This document shows positions 43,430-52,913 of a stretch of 64,000 bases of DNA, piece by piece. A program made the translations under genes and the position numbers. The notes below the pieces were generated by a model. The model was not told the DNA's origin. It was given only the letters and a program-made list of their open reading frames with translations, and ran no database searches. The stretch covers positions 177,495 to 241,494 of the forward strand of contig NZ_FQYK01000002.1 in the NCBI RefSeq assembly GCF_900141715.1. The letters run 5' to 3'. The number at the start of each line of letters is the position of its first letter. Within the stretch, counting starts at the first letter, position 1. Source of the DNA: Algibacter luteus (lineage in GTDB: Bacteria; Bacteroidota; Bacteroidia; Flavobacteriales; Flavobacteriaceae).

Positions 43430-44809
43430 TTGAGACCCATTCCAGAAATTGTTGCAACACAAAAATCATTTTTTAGATCACAGAAAACTAAGGATGTTTC
43501 AGATAGAATTTCACTTTTAAAAGCCTTTAAGGTTGAAATAATAGCAAATGAGGAAGCTATTTTAAACGCACTTCATCAAGACTTTAGAAAGTCTGGTTTC
43601 GAAGCGTATTTAAGTGAGTTCGGGCTAGTTATATCACAGCTTAACTTAGCCATTAAGAATCTAAAACAATGGACTAAACCACAACGCATTCCAGCATCTT
43701 TATTAACCTTTCCTTCAAAAGACTTTATTTACAAAGAACCATACGGGACGGTATTGATTATTGCCCCCTGGAATTATCCGTTTTTATTAGCTTTAGAGCC
43801 ATTAATTATGGCCATTGCCGCTGGAAATACAGTGGTTTTAAAACCAAGCGAATTAACAAAGCAAACCTCTAAAATTATAACCCAAATAATTAAAAATGTT
43901 TTTGAGGAATCACAAGCCATTTCTATTGAAGGTGGTGTTGAAACATCGACAGCGCTTTTGGCTGAAAAATGGGATTACATCTTTTTTACTGGAAGCACGA
44001 AGGTTGGAAAAATTGTTGCTGAAGCTGCTGCTAAACATTTAACACCTGTTACCCTAGAGCTAGGTGGAAAATCACCCTGTATAATCGATAATACCGTTAA
44101 TTTAAAATTGGTTGCAAGACGATTAATTTGGGGAAAACTACTCAATGGCGGACAAACGTGTATTGCGCCAGATTATATTATCGTAAAAACAGAAATTAAA
44201 GAGCGTCTCATAATTGCCTTAAAAACAGAAATAATTAAAAGATATGGCGAAAACCCTGAAACTTCACCAGATTTTCCTCGAATAATTAATCAAAAGAACA
44301 CTAAAAGATTAGCTGCGCTACTTGAAAGTGAGAAGATTGTATATGGTGGCGTTATCAAGGAAGAAGATTGTTATGTTTCTCCAACTTTAATTGACAATCC
44401 ATCGCTTTCTAGTCCGATAATGCAAGAAGAAATATTCGGACCAATATTACCGATAATTCCTTATCAAAACCAAGAGGATATTGAACATATTATTTGGAAT
44501 TTGGATAAACCTTTATCACTTTACGTATTTTCAGAAAACAAAACTTTTATAAAATCTGTTCTAGATAAATTTAGTTTTGGTGGCGGCGTTATTAACGATA
44601 CATTGATTCATTTCGGAAACGATAAATTGCCGTTTGGAGGCGTTGGAGCCAGCGGTATTGGTAATTACCATGGCGAATACGGTTTTTATGCGTTCTCAAA
44701 CTTAAAACCAATTGTTAAACGAGGTCTTTGGTTTGACCCTACGTTTAGGTATGCTCCTTACCAAAGCAAATTAAAGTTATTAAAGAAAGTATTTAAGTAT
44801 TTTGGCTAA
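43430..44809 (+). CDS. Aldehyde dehydrogenase (class 3 / fatty or aromatic aldehyde type)
   Basis: 459 aa. NAD(P)-dependent oxidation of aldehydes. Motifs: PYGTVLIIAPWNYPFLLALEPL, LELGGKSPCIID (catalytic Glu), NGGQTCIAPDYIIV (catalytic Cys), QEEIFGPILPI and PFGGVGASGIGNYHGEYGFYAFS. The short length and lack of an N-terminal extension fit the class 3 / AldH-type branch. The start is TTG at 43430: an in-frame stop lies four codons upstream and no ATG precedes the conserved region. Ends 1 bp before the convergent histidine kinase gene. Confidence 0.92.
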   Translation: MRPIPEIVATQKSFFRSQKTKDVSDRISLLKAFKVEIIANEEAILNALHQDFRKSGFEAYLSEFGLVISQLNLAIKNLKQWTKPQRIPASLLTFPSKDFIYKEPYGTVLIIAPWNYPFLLALEPLIMAIAAGNTVVLKPSELTKQTSKIITQIIKNVFEESQAISIEGGVETSTALLAEKWDYIFFTGSTKVGKIVAEAAAKHLTPVTLELGGKSPCIIDNTVNLKLVARRLIWGKLLNGGQTCIAPDYIIVKTEIKERLIIALKTEIIKRYGENPETSPDFPRIINQKNTKRLAALLESEKIVYGGVIKEEDCYVSPTLIDNPSLSSPIMQEEIFGPILPIIPYQNQEDIEHIIWNLDKPLSLYVFSENKTFIKSVLDKFSFGGGVINDTLIHFGNDKLPFGGVGASGIGNYHGEYGFYAFSNLKPIVKRGLWFDPTFRYAPYQSKLKLLKKVFKYFG

Positions 44810-45610
44810 TTAAGCTAAAGGATAATCTAAGGTGAGATTAACCCCATTTCCGGGTTTAGAACTTATATCTAAAATAGCTTTAATTAATTGGGCTCTACTT
44901 TTCATATTAATCAACCCGGAACCTTGTTCTATTTCATTAATATCAAAACCTTTACCGTCATCTGTAGCAGTAATAATTATTTTTTCAGGTCTGTAATCTA
45001 GCGTAATACCAATGTTTTTAGCCTCAGAATATTTTACTGAATTAGACAAAAACTCTTGAAGAATTCTAAAAATGATAATTTCATGTTTTCGGTCGTTAAA
45101 CTCAACTTTATCACCTATAATTCTGAGCTCAGCTGATGTGAATTTCATTTTTTTAAGTCGGTCTAACTCGTTAGTGATAGACTTCTCAAAGCCAATATTC
45201 AAAATTACATCATTATTTAATGTTCTAGATAGCGATCTTACCTCTTTCAAGCCATTGCTAAGGGCATCTGTGGTGTCTTTAAACTTTTCTTTAACATCGT
45301 CTGAAACTTGCATTTTAAGTATGCTTAATTGCATGCTTGCGAATGATAATAATTGCCCAACATTATCATGCAATTCCCAACCTATATTTTTTAATGTTTG
45401 TTCTTGAGCTTCTGTTTGAGCTTGAATTATTTCGGCTTCAAAAGCTTGTTGTTGCTTTATCCTTTCTTGAAGAAGTTTATTTTTTCGTTTTTGAAAAACA
45501 ACAAAAAACACAATAACTAGTGATGTAATGATAATTAAAACTAAAATCATATACACTAATAAATATCGCTCTGAGGCTGTACTTGTTAATCGTTCTGCGG
45601 TTTGCACCAT
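44810..45610 (-). CDS. Sensor histidine kinase (NarX/LiaS-type HisKA_3)
   Basis: 266 aa. One N-terminal membrane helix (MILVLIIITSLVIVFFVVF, about 20-40), a coiled coil, a dimerisation/phosphorylation helix with LKNIGWELHDNVGQLLSFA (His of ELHD), and an HATPase domain (N box FLSNSVKYSEAKNI, G box DDGKGFD, GSGLINMKSRAQLI). There is almost no extracytoplasmic sensor part, so sensing may be done by the three upstream 7-TM proteins. Its first 25 bp overlap the preceding gene, indicating translational coupling. No response regulator is encoded nearby. Confidence 0.92.
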   Translation of the reverse strand: MVQTAERLTSTASERYLLVYMILVLIIITSLVIVFFVVFQKRKNKLLQERIKQQQAFEAEIIQAQTEAQEQTLKNIGWELHDNVGQLLSFASMQLSILKMQVSDDVKEKFKDTTDALSNGLKEVRSLSRTLNNDVILNIGFEKSITNELDRLKKMKFTSAELRIIGDKVEFNDRKHEIIIFRILQEFLSNSVKYSEAKNIGITLDYRPEKIIITATDDGKGFDINEIEQGSGLINMKSRAQLIKAILDISSKPGNGVNLTLDYPLA

Positions 45611-46329
45611 AATAAAGCAAAGGTATAAGTTAAATACATAAACATATTTGAATAGAGATATATCTTTTTTTGTAAAGTTATATAATTCAAATCGCCAAAA
45701 AATTCTGGATGCCTAAACGGCTTACTCAAATCCACTGAGCTATAATACATGCTGTAAAATATCAGAGGAGTTGTAATCAACCACCAAATAAATATCACAA
45801 CTGAAATATAAAAATTTAATGATCTATAAAAAAATAAAACTTTTTCACTTCGTAAGAGTTCGATAAAATAAAATGTGCAGCAAGTAAACACTATGATGGC
45901 TCCAAAAACACTTAAAATTGGAAAAGACATGTGAAAAAATTTATTCCCGTTCGCTATAATATAAACTATTGAAAACACGAGATATGAATAGCCAGTGTAT
46001 TTTAAAACAGTTTTTAACCTGTTATTTTCAATAATCTTAAAGTAATAAAAATTAAAAAAAAGTATGGCTCCAATTTTCCAACAAATCGTATATAACCAAT
46101 AGTTTTTTTCAATTAAAGTACCCATAAGAAAATGCAAGAACTCGTTGGGTCTCACATAAATTATATACCCTCCTACCAATTCTAAAATGGCTACATAAAT
46201 TAAAAAGTATATGAAATATTTAACTACTGAATTACTAAATTTTCTATAAACAAATATACCAGTTACAGCTGCCAATATTTCTAAACTCTTTGTGAGTAAA
46301 GAATAATTTTCAATTAAAAAATCATTCAT
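45586..46329 (-). CDS. 7-TM membrane protein, paralogue C of a tandem triplet
   Basis: 247 aa with about seven hydrophobic segments: around residues 15-32, 38-58, 80-100, 108-128, 136-160, 168-195 and 220-242. Conserved with its two upstream paralogues: LEILAAVTGI, YFIYFLIY, KNYWLYTICWKIGAILFF, SLNFYISVVIFIWWLITTPLIF, and a final MYLTYTFALLWC. No known domain is recognised. It overlaps the kinase gene by 25 bp and the upstream paralogue by 4 bp (ATGA). Confidence 0.8.
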   Translation of the reverse strand: MNDFLIENYSLLTKSLEILAAVTGIFVYRKFSNSVVKYFIYFLIYVAILELVGGYIIYVRPNEFLHFLMGTLIEKNYWLYTICWKIGAILFFNFYYFKIIENNRLKTVLKYTGYSYLVFSIVYIIANGNKFFHMSFPILSVFGAIIVFTCCTFYFIELLRSEKVLFFYRSLNFYISVVIFIWWLITTPLIFYSMYYSSVDLSKPFRHPEFFGDLNYITLQKKIYLYSNMFMYLTYTFALLWCKPQND

Positions 46330-47045
46330 TCTTTAAGATTATGTTCCTTCTCCGGACTACACCAAATAAAGGCAAATGTGAAAGTTAAATACATAAAAAT
46401 ATTAGAGAACAGAAAAATTTTCCATTTTAAATGAATAAAATCCCAATCAACGTTCCTAAAATAAATATGAAAGAACACTAAAGGTGTAATTATTAACCAC
46501 CATAAAAATATCGTAGCTGCAATGTAAAAATTAATAGATTTATAAAAGTATAAAACGGTATCGCTTTCCAAAATTTCTAAAAAATAAAATATAGCACACA
46601 TAAATATAATAAGGGCTCCGAGTACACTAATGATTTGAAATGGTCTGATAAAAAAATCACTGAAATTAAGAGCTATATAAATGAGGCAAAAGCATAGAAA
46701 AGCATAGCGACTTATTTTTAAGATAATACGAAAACGCTTTGTTTTCAATATTTTTAGAAAATAAAAGGAATAAAACATAATACCTCCTATGCTCCAAAAC
46801 AATGTACCCCACCAATAATTTCTTCTAAAAACCGTGTCCTTAAGAAAACCTAAAATACCGTTATTTTCAACCAAATAAGTATACATCGACACGATTTCAG
46901 CGAAAGCAATAAACACTAAAAAGTATATAAAATATTTAGTGTATGTGTATTTATATTTCTTGAAAAGTAATATTCCAGTTACCGCAGCAAGAATCTCCAC
47001 AAAATGTGTTATGTGTATGTAGTTTTTTATTAAGAAGTCATCCAC
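46326..47045 (-). CDS. 7-TM membrane protein, paralogue B of a tandem triplet
   Basis: 239 aa, same topology and motifs as its neighbours: VEILAAVTGILLFKKYKYTYTKYFIYFLVFI, RRNYWWGTLFWSIGGIMFY, SINFYIAATIFLWWLIITPLVFF and FMYLTFTFAFIWC. Its TGA overlaps the next ATG, and it starts 4 bp after the previous paralogue. Function unknown; the invariant Trp and Tyr in the NYWW and FIWWLI motifs would suit a membrane ligand pocket, which is speculation. Confidence 0.8.
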   Translation of the reverse strand: MDDFLIKNYIHITHFVEILAAVTGILLFKKYKYTYTKYFIYFLVFIAFAEIVSMYTYLVENNGILGFLKDTVFRRNYWWGTLFWSIGGIMFYSFYFLKILKTKRFRIILKISRYAFLCFCLIYIALNFSDFFIRPFQIISVLGALIIFMCAIFYFLEILESDTVLYFYKSINFYIAATIFLWWLIITPLVFFHIYFRNVDWDFIHLKWKIFLFSNIFMYLTFTFAFIWCSPEKEHNLKE

Positions 47046-47049
47046 AAGA

Positions 47050-47763
47050 TTAATTTATTCCAGTTTTATCTGGTTTACAGAATATTAGGGCAAAGGTGAA
47101 AGTTGAATACATAATGATGTTAGCAATTAAATAAATTAAATATCTCAATCGAATATATTCAAAATCTCTATTTAGTAAATAAATATCGAAAAAAACAATA
47201 GGCGTTATGATTAACCACCAAATAAAAATGGCAAAACTGATATAAAAATTTAACGATTTATAAAATATTAGAATTTTATTGCTTCTAAGTACTTCGATGA
47301 AATAAAATACTGTGCAAAAAAATATGACACACGCACCAAAAATATTTATAGAAGGAAAAAATCGAATAAAATAATCATCCCAATTTAATACAATATAAAT
47401 AATCGAAAAAACTAAGAAAATTAAACCAATAACTTTTATAATTAATTTAAACTTTTTCGTCCTTAATATTTTGTTGTAATAGTAAGCAAAAAATAAAATG
47501 GCGCCTACTTTCCAAAACAAAGTTGACCACCAATAGTTTTTCTCTAATACTGTGCCCTCTAAAAAATTTAAAAACCCATCATTTTTAACATGATGGGTGT
47601 ATGTACTAACAAAATCACCAAAAGAAAGATATATTAAAAAATATATAAAATACTTTGCATGAGTATACTTATATTTTTTAAAAAGTACAATTCCAGTTAT
47701 AGTTGCCGTTAACTCAACAACTCTGGTTATTTCAGTTCTATATTCAAATAAGATTTCTTCCAA
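47050..47763 (-). CDS. 7-TM membrane protein, paralogue A of a tandem triplet
   Basis: 237 aa. Same family: VELTATITGIVLFKKYKYTHAKYFIYFLIYL, EKNYWWSTLFWKVGAILFF, SLNFYISFAIFIWWLIITPIVFF and MYSTFTFALIFC. It is closest to paralogue B in the KKYKYT and YFIYFL region. It follows the 172-aa protein gene by 11 bp and so belongs to the same operon as the kinase. Confidence 0.8.
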   Translation of the reverse strand: MEEILFEYRTEITRVVELTATITGIVLFKKYKYTHAKYFIYFLIYLSFGDFVSTYTHHVKNDGFLNFLEGTVLEKNYWWSTLFWKVGAILFFAYYYNKILRTKKFKLIIKVIGLIFLVFSIIYIVLNWDDYFIRFFPSINIFGACVIFFCTVFYFIEVLRSNKILIFYKSLNFYISFAIFIWWLIITPIVFFDIYLLNRDFEYIRLRYLIYLIANIIMYSTFTFALIFCKPDKTGIN

Positions 47764-47774
47764 AAATCTTATTA

Positions 47775-48293
47775 CTATTGAGGATAGTTCTCATCACCTC
47801 CTCCTCCATCATTAAATGGCGGTGCAGGAATATCATCATCAGACGGAGGTAATAATAGATTTAAACTGCTTGCCTTTGATGTGTTTTTAGGCCCAGTTGG
47901 AACAATAAACATCGTGTTTCTATTCTTTTTAATAGGGTCTTTTACTTTTCCGTAATTACCCAAATATACTCGAACACCCGTCATGGTATACCCTAAAGTA
48001 TCAGATTTTGCTTTGGCATAAGCTAAATACGCATTAACATCATCTAAAGACCACCATACAGAACGAATTTTCTTTTTTGAACCTTCTACTTCTAAAGTAG
48101 AATCAACTTCAGTTGGATTTCGTTCTTCCCAATTCTTGCTAAGCAATTTAGCTTCAGCTACCGATATAGTGTCTTTGGGTATTTTATTTTCTGCATACAT
48201 AGTTGGTTTATCATCACATTGCCTCGGACAAAAATAATACGTTAATACTGCTCCAATGATTATTCCTAAAATAATTGGTCCTAGTTTTTTCAT
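47775..48293 (-). CDS. Membrane-anchored hypothetical protein, first gene of the kinase operon
   Basis: 172 aa. A single N-terminal hydrophobic helix (GPIILGIIIGAVLTYYF) anchors a soluble domain containing VWWSLDDVNAYLAYAKAKSDTLGYTMTGVRVYLGNYG. The tail is low-complexity and acidic/proline-rich (PPSDDDIPAPPFNDGGGGDE). I do not recognise the family. It precedes the 7-TM triplet by 11 bp. Confidence 0.72.
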   Translation of the reverse strand: MKKLGPIILGIIIGAVLTYYFCPRQCDDKPTMYAENKIPKDTISVAEAKLLSKNWEERNPTEVDSTLEVEGSKKKIRSVWWSLDDVNAYLAYAKAKSDTLGYTMTGVRVYLGNYGKVKDPIKKNRNTMFIVPTGPKNTSKASSLNLLLPPSDDDIPAPPFNDGGGGDENYPQ

Positions 48294-48446
48294 GTTTTAA
48301 AAAGTTGTTTAGTTAATAATAGCTTGCTTAAAAATAGTAAAAAGATTTAACTATTGTAAGAATACTTGTGTTATAAAGATTTTTTGGTAATTCGTAATAC
48401 TTAACAAACAGTCGAACAACTTTTTTACAACATTATATTATATCGC

Positions 48447-48905
48447 TTATAAATTAATAGCATAACTATGTTTTACTTCGTTGATAACGAACATGCTGTG
48501 TGTACTTCCAATATGGTTAATACGCGTTAATTTATTTACCATAAATTCTCTAAATGCTGCCATATCTTTAACTAAAACCTTAAGTAAATAATCATAATCG
48601 CCACTTAAATGGTAGCATTCCAATACTTCGTTTAACTCTTTTACCTCCTTCTCAAAGCTTACAACGAACTCTTGACTGTGTTGAACGAGTTTGACATGAC
48701 AAAATACTACAAAATCGCGCTCAACTTTCTGTTTATTCACAATCGCAATATAACCATCTATAAATCCTTCTTTTTCTAGTTTTTTTATTCGTTCGTAAAC
48801 AGCTGTAACTGACAGCCCCAAATTATTAGAAAGCTCTTTATTGGTTTGTTTACTATCCTTTTGTAGTAATTCTAATAATTTTTTATCTGTAGCATCAAAT
48901 ATCAT
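48447..48905 (-). CDS. Lrp/AsnC family transcriptional regulator
   Basis: 152 aa. The N-terminal winged HTH (DKKLLELLQKDSKQTNKELS, NNLGLSVTAVYERIKKLEKEG) is followed by a RAM ligand-binding domain (VKELNEVLECYHLSGDYDYLLKVLV). Such regulators sense amino acids and often control a divergent amino-acid gene. Here the divergent neighbour, 188 bp away, is a methionine gamma-lyase-like gene, making it the likely target. Confidence 0.93.
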   Translation of the reverse strand: MIFDATDKKLLELLQKDSKQTNKELSNNLGLSVTAVYERIKKLEKEGFIDGYIAIVNKQKVERDFVVFCHVKLVQHSQEFVVSFEKEVKELNEVLECYHLSGDYDYLLKVLVKDMAAFREFMVNKLTRINHIGSTHSMFVINEVKHSYAINL

Positions 48906-49093
48906 AGTTGAATATATTTCTTAAAATAGGTAATAATGAAGTAAATTACAATTTTATTATCTATAAATAATACATTTTTTAGATTTATTTTCTACAATTA
49001 CTATCTTATATTGTTTTTTAATCTAAAATTAATCAATTTTGAACTCAATAATATTTGTTTTCTAACCCATTCAACACTACAAAACTATAAATC

Positions 49094-50296
49094 ATGGCAT
49101 TTAAACCCGCAAATAACATTCAAGATCTCCAATATTTTGGCGAATTCGGAGGAGTTAATCCTTCCATATCTGATAGTTCAACTTACACTTTCCTATCTGC
49201 GAAAACGATGTTTGATACTTTTGAAGGAAATGCCGATGGTTGCTATCTGTATTCGCGTCACTCCTCGCCTTCAAATTTATATTTAGGGGAAGCCCTTGCT
49301 GCTATGGAAGGTACAGAAACGGCGAACGTATCGGCCTCTGGTATGGGCGCAATTACACCCGTAATTATGCAACTTTGTAGCGCTGGAGATCATATCGTTT
49401 CTAGCAGAACCATATACGGCGGTACTTATGCGTTTTTTAAAAATTTTACGCCTAAATTTAATATTAACACCAGCTTTGTTGATATTACAAAACTTGATTT
49501 GGTTGAAGCAGCAATAACTAAAAACACCAAAATAATTTACTGCGAATCTGTTAGTAATCCGTTGTTAGAAGTGGCCGACATTAATGGTTTAGCTAAAATT
49601 GCCAAAAAGCATGGTTTAAAATTAGTAGTAGACAATACGTTTTCTCCCCTTTCAATTTCGCCTGCAACCTTAGGTGCAGATATTGTAATTCACAGTTTAA
49701 CCAAGTTTATTAATGGCTCTAGTGATACCGTTGGTGGTGTGGTTTGTGGTACTCAAGAATTTATAAATGACTTACGTAATGTCAATGATGGTGCTTCGAT
49801 GCTTTTAGGTTCAACTATGGATAGTCTGAGGGCTGCTTCTATTTTGAAAAACCTAAGAACATTACATATTCGTATGCAACAACACAGTAAAAATGGCTTG
49901 TATCTTGCAGAAAAATTTGAAGCTGATGGTTTAAAAACAGTTTATCCTGGTTTAAAATCGCATCCTTCACACGAATTATTTAAAACTATGATGAATAAGG
50001 ATTACGGCTTTGGGGGTATGTTAACCATAGATGTTGGCTCAATAGAGAAAGCTAATGAGTTAATGGAACTTATGCAAAACAATAATTTAGGATATCTTGC
50101 TGTGAGTTTAGGGTTTTATAAAACCTTATTTAGTGCTCCGGGAAGTTCTACTTCATCAGAAATTCCAGAAGAAGAACAAAAGGAAATGGGCTTAAGTGAC
50201 GGATTAATTCGATTCTCTATTGGATTAGACGCAGATATTGAACGCACTTACCAAATGATGCATGAATGCATGGTGAAGCTAAATATTCTGAATTAA
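49094..50296 (+). CDS. Cys/Met metabolism PLP enzyme, methionine gamma-lyase-like
   Basis: 400 aa. Fold-type I PLP enzyme of the gamma-family. YSRHSSPSNLYLGEALAAMEGTE is the usual substrate/PLP phosphate region; the Schiff-base Lys is in HSLTKFINGSSDT (Lys204); VVDNTFSPLSISP and GSTMDSLRAASILKNLRTLHIRM support the family. The specific reaction (methionine gamma-lyase, cystathionine gamma-lyase or gamma-synthase) is not settled by motifs. The divergent Lrp-type regulator favours a catabolic role on an amino acid. Confidence 0.88.
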   Translation: MAFKPANNIQDLQYFGEFGGVNPSISDSSTYTFLSAKTMFDTFEGNADGCYLYSRHSSPSNLYLGEALAAMEGTETANVSASGMGAITPVIMQLCSAGDHIVSSRTIYGGTYAFFKNFTPKFNINTSFVDITKLDLVEAAITKNTKIIYCESVSNPLLEVADINGLAKIAKKHGLKLVVDNTFSPLSISPATLGADIVIHSLTKFINGSSDTVGGVVCGTQEFINDLRNVNDGASMLLGSTMDSLRAASILKNLRTLHIRMQQHSKNGLYLAEKFEADGLKTVYPGLKSHPSHELFKTMMNKDYGFGGMLTIDVGSIEKANELMELMQNNNLGYLAVSLGFYKTLFSAPGSSTSSEIPEEEQKEMGLSDGLIRFSIGLDADIERTYQMMHECMVKLNILN

Positions 50297-50336
50297 AAAT
50301 AGACAATTAGCACAACTAAATTTTTAAAAGTAAGTA

Positions 50337-50783
50337 TTAGGCACAAGCATCATGTTGTAATGCTCTGTAATATGCCAATTCGTTTGAGATATCAATGGTA
50401 TCAACCTGAATAGACTTTTTAATGGAATTATACTGCTGAATTACTTGTGATAATTCAAATTTATCATCAAACTGAGATTCTAATTCTGAAAGATAAACGA
50501 GTGTTTCTAAATTTTTTCTTAACCTAAAATAAAGAACGCTTATTTTAGAATCCAATTCTAGGTTACTAAATTTTCTTTTGGGTGACGATATACCAATTAC
50601 TCTTGATGCCTTATTATTAAAACTCTTAATGGGATTGTAACTCTTTGGTTTTTCAATTTCAGATAGATGATTTACAACTTCGCTATTAACATAAATATTT
50701 AAAACTGGATCGACATTTTCATCCGACCAAAATGAAAAAAAGGATATAAAATATATTTTAAATAGATTAATAAATGAGGACAT
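50337..50783 (-). CDS. Hypothetical protein
   Basis: 148 aa. A hydrophobic N-terminal stretch (INLFKIYFISFFSFWS) may be a signal or anchor. The rest is helical and charged (LELDSKISVLYFRLRKNLETLVYLSELESQFDDKFELSQVIQQYNS). No family is recognised. It is flanked by spacers of 40 and 174 bp. Confidence 0.6.
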   Translation of the reverse strand: MSSFINLFKIYFISFFSFWSDENVDPVLNIYVNSEVVNHLSEIEKPKSYNPIKSFNNKASRVIGISSPKRKFSNLELDSKISVLYFRLRKNLETLVYLSELESQFDDKFELSQVIQQYNSIKKSIQVDTIDISNELAYYRALQHDACA

Positions 50784-50957
50784 TTTAATAATGGATTAAT
50801 TGTTTTAATATTTGGACCCCAATTAACAATTTGGTCACAAATCAAACGTAAACAACTTAAAATCAGTTAAATAAAAGTGCAAAGTATAATCCTTAAACCG
50901 CTCAATATACGTCAAATTAGACGTTCACAAAAGATTCAATTAAACTTAAAACAGATT

Positions 50958-51980
50958 CTAGATTCCTTTAATCCTTATCCATAAAGTATTAATAATATCA
51001 CCTAAACTTTCAAACTTAGGTTTAAAGGGTTTCATGTTTAACCTGTTACCATCTTCGTAGAGCCTTAAACTAAAAACAGATGTGTTAGGATTATCAAGAT
51101 CTAACAGCGGGTATCTAAGGTCGTTATATTCAAATTCATTTTCACCTAATTTATATACACTGTAATACTGGTTACTAAACCAAGCTAAATCTTTTATGTC
51201 TTTATAATCTGAAGGTTTTAAATCGCGTTGTTTAGGAACTTTTTTAAAGTCTAAAAAGCTATTTTTCGTATCCATTAGAGAATAATCAGAAACATAATAT
51301 GAACTCTCGGTTTCTGCAATTCCATACCACAATATATTATTAAAAATTGCTGGTTGCGTACTAAATCTAGTGGCACTAATATAACTTTCTTTTAAAGATT
51401 TTCTAAAAACGGAATCGATATATAGCTTGTTTCCAAAAGTAAAAAGCATATAAACAGAGCTGATACCTATACCGGTTTTTAGCAAAAACCGTCTTTTTAA
51501 AGATGTACGTTTAAAAAACATTAACGCTATCATGCAAACTAAAAAGGGAAACGTGTAAGCAGGATCTGCAACTGCAATATTATTTAAGGCCACTCTATAA
51601 TTACTAAAAGGGGCGAATAATTGGGTGCCATAAGGTGTAAAACAATCTAAAATAGGATGTGTAAACAACGACCAAAAGAATAAACTAATCCAGTCTTTTA
51701 GCGTTGTAGAATTTCGACGCTTACCAGAATTATATAATTTATAGGTAAGCCAACCAAGTATTATAGCTGCTAAAATTGAAAATAAAATAGAGTGCATGAA
51801 TCCTCTATGAAACAACATGGCATCAATTTCGTTGCCATAAAGCCAACTTCCCACCAAAACATCTAAATCAGGAATAGTGCCTCCAATCGCACCAAATAAC
51901 AAAGCTTTATTGCCTATTTTCTTTCCAAGCACAGCTTCTCCGCATGCTGCTCCTAAAACAATTTGAGTAAGTGAATCCAT
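50958..51980 (-). CDS. Membrane-bound metal-dependent hydrolase, YdjM/DUF457-like
   Basis: 340 aa. The N-terminal half has four to five membrane segments and the family motifs MDSLTQIVLGAACGEAVLGKK-like opening, GAIGGTIPDLDVLVG, FHRGFMHS and THPILDCFTPYGTQ. His/Asp residues in these blocks are presumed metal ligands, as in the YdjM family. The C-terminal half is soluble, with a repeated Tyr/Ser-rich character. The substrate is unknown. Confidence 0.88.
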   Translation of the reverse strand: MDSLTQIVLGAACGEAVLGKKIGNKALLFGAIGGTIPDLDVLVGSWLYGNEIDAMLFHRGFMHSILFSILAAIILGWLTYKLYNSGKRRNSTTLKDWISLFFWSLFTHPILDCFTPYGTQLFAPFSNYRVALNNIAVADPAYTFPFLVCMIALMFFKRTSLKRRFLLKTGIGISSVYMLFTFGNKLYIDSVFRKSLKESYISATRFSTQPAIFNNILWYGIAETESSYYVSDYSLMDTKNSFLDFKKVPKQRDLKPSDYKDIKDLAWFSNQYYSVYKLGENEFEYNDLRYPLLDLDNPNTSVFSLRLYEDGNRLNMKPFKPKFESLGDIINTLWIRIKGI

Positions 51981-52020
51981 ATTTAGCTAGCAAAGTTAAC
52001 TAACTAATTTATATAAACAG

Positions 52021-52794
52021 CTATTGAGGAATTCGTCTTAGCCAAACAGCCACACGCGCACTATTTATATTGCCAACTTCAGTTATTGATCTGAAACCTA
52101 AAGTGGTTCCTGACGGGATTGCAATAGGTGTCGCTAAAACTTCGGTGTAAGACATATTATCATTGGCACCGGAAGCAGTAAACCTAAAAAGCTCTGTAAA
52201 GGTATTATTTGCTGAAATATCTCCCACGCCCATAATTAATGTATCGGTAGCATTTAAAGTATTATCGGCATGAAAACTTACGGCATAAGCTTCCCACGCT
52301 TCTGGTAATGGAATACCAATAAAACCAGCATCGCCATTTCCATAAGACCATTGCGAATTGTTATTGCTAATACTACCTGCTTCTTCTGCCCAAATAACAA
52401 TCTTCTCGTACGCAACTTTGTTTTCGCCTATTTGTTGCCAATTGGTACCATCACTCTGTAATTGAATTGTAGTTCTGCTTTTTATGGTTGAAGTTACTAT
52501 GCCATTCAAATTGGTAAAATTAGACACCGTGGTAACATTACTAGTTGGATTTTTAATACAATATATTCTACCCAAACAAGCACTCGCTAAAGGTAAAGTG
52601 ATTGTGGGATTTCCAGACAGTATTACGGTATGATGAGAATCATTTAGTGTGAGACTGGATGAAGTTGTTATTATATTTAAAGATAAAGAACCATTAACAT
52701 CTAAAGTTGATAGCGGATTCGTTGTGCCTATCCCAACCTGTGCAAACAAATTTAAACATAATAACAAAAAAAACTGAGAGACTATTTTTTTCAT
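52021..52794 (-). CDS. Secreted protein with VGIGTTNPLSTLDVNG motif
   Basis: 257 aa. A signal peptide ending NLFAQ is immediately followed by VGIGTTNPLSTLDVNGS, a motif common at the start of Bacteroidota tail-fibre-like and surface proteins. Next come a beta-rich section (LNDSHHTVILSGNPTITLPLA) and a C-terminal region ending ARVAVWLRRIPQ. There is no T9SS sorting domain or chaperone (peptidase S74) domain. Function unknown. Confidence 0.72.
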   Translation of the reverse strand: MKKIVSQFFLLLCLNLFAQVGIGTTNPLSTLDVNGSLSLNIITTSSSLTLNDSHHTVILSGNPTITLPLASACLGRIYCIKNPTSNVTTVSNFTNLNGIVTSTIKSRTTIQLQSDGTNWQQIGENKVAYEKIVIWAEEAGSISNNNSQWSYGNGDAGFIGIPLPEAWEAYAVSFHADNTLNATDTLIMGVGDISANNTFTELFRFTASGANDNMSYTEVLATPIAIPSGTTLGFRSITEVGNINSARVAVWLRRIPQ

Positions 52795-52913
52795 TATTTT
52801 ACAAGTTAATACTTAACGATGATTATTCAAAAAAAGTGTGGCATTAAATACATTTGTGTGAATTATACAGTTGCAAAAAGTTCAAATGCTGTGAAATACC
52901 TTTGATTTTAAGA

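Noticed and set aside
49011-49286. 91-aa frame upstream of and overlapping the methionine gamma-lyase-like gene
   Set aside because: Overlaps the well-supported enzyme start in another frame and has no recognisable content.
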